Below the pieces are notes generated by a model. The model ran no database searches. It was not told the origin of the DNA and saw only the letters and a program-made list of their open reading frames with translations. This document shows, in pieces, positions 63,768 to 64,000 of a DNA stretch of 64,000 nucleotides (its first letter is position 1; each line of letters starts with the position of its first letter). Origin of the DNA: Nymphaea colorata (Eukaryota > Streptophyta > Magnoliopsida > Nymphaeales > Nymphaeaceae); contig NC_045138.2 of NCBI RefSeq assembly GCF_008831285.2, positions 37,935,115 through 37,999,114 of the forward strand, in the 5' to 3' direction. The translations under genes and the position numbers were made by a program.

Positions 63768-63886
63768 GTCAGTGTTTCCTGATGTATTTGTGCTTGACAA
63801 ATAGTCTGTTCCAATTTGTTATAAGCATCATAATGGGTCCTAATGTACATAAGGCGTTAAACAAAAAATTATGCTGCTCTTGTCGG

Positions 63887-64000
63887 GAAGCAATTGAAAA
63901 GTACAACCCATAACCCTGGGGTCATGTTTGCCTGAAGCAACTGAAAAGTACAACCCATAACTCTGGGGTCATGTTTGCCTGAAGCAACTGAAAAGTACTA
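63887..64000. repeat. Tandem array, 47-bp period, at the right edge
   Basis: Copies start at 63887, 63934 and 63981 (GAAGCAACTGAAAAGTACAA...); the third is cut by the window end. They are nearly identical, in the intron after exon 5 of the MYB4R1-like gene. Confidence 0.95.

Noticed and set aside
1-64000. CRISPR arrays, operons, bacterial or viral genes, tRNA and rRNA genes
   Set aside because: None seen: tandem repeats here have no spacer pattern, genes are intron-bearing plant genes, and no cloverleaf or rRNA sequence was recognised by eye.

Overview
The window is nuclear DNA of a flowering plant. The evidence is canonical GT-AG introns, many of them long and AT-rich, together with plant-specific protein families (SPA photomorphogenesis regulator, PPR protein, At1g54610-type kinase, plant-type VPS18 and a MYB4R1/SNAPC4-type MYB) and many (AT)n and (GA)n microsatellites. 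The long, repeat-filled introns would suit a lineage with expanded introns, but the species cannot be read from the sequence.

Layout, left to right: (1) the 5' end of a SPA3/SPA4-like gene on the minus strand (coding 321-1593, running off the left edge); (2) about 9 kb of repeat-rich intergenic DNA (1840-10888); (3) an intronless mitochondrial-type PPR gene on the plus strand (10889-13264); (4) a nine-exon CDK-like Ser/Thr kinase gene on the minus strand (14820-23428, 702 aa), with a likely spliced 5' leader and a TATA box at 24609; (5) about 4.4 kb of intergenic DNA with MITE-like debris; (6) a complete VPS18 gene on the minus strand (29042-55256), whose 23 exons I could join in frame into a 992-aa protein and of which about 89% is intron; (7) a 1.9-kb divergent intergenic region; (8) the first five exons of a MYB4R1/SNAPC4-like gene on the plus strand (57115-63767), running off the right edge.

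The genes are unrelated housekeeping or regulatory functions: light signalling, organellar RNA processing, kinase signalling, vacuolar tethering and snRNA transcription. They do not form a pathway or cluster. I found no clearly novel multi-gene system. The most interesting items are the first two introns of the kinase gene (both stop-free, both multiples of three, the first carrying a long GA repeat), a 783-bp element with inverted ends inside a VPS18 intron, dispersed repeats shared between introns of different genes, and several recent tandem duplications. All exon boundaries were read by eye from splice signals, reading frame and family knowledge; no alignment or transcript data were available.
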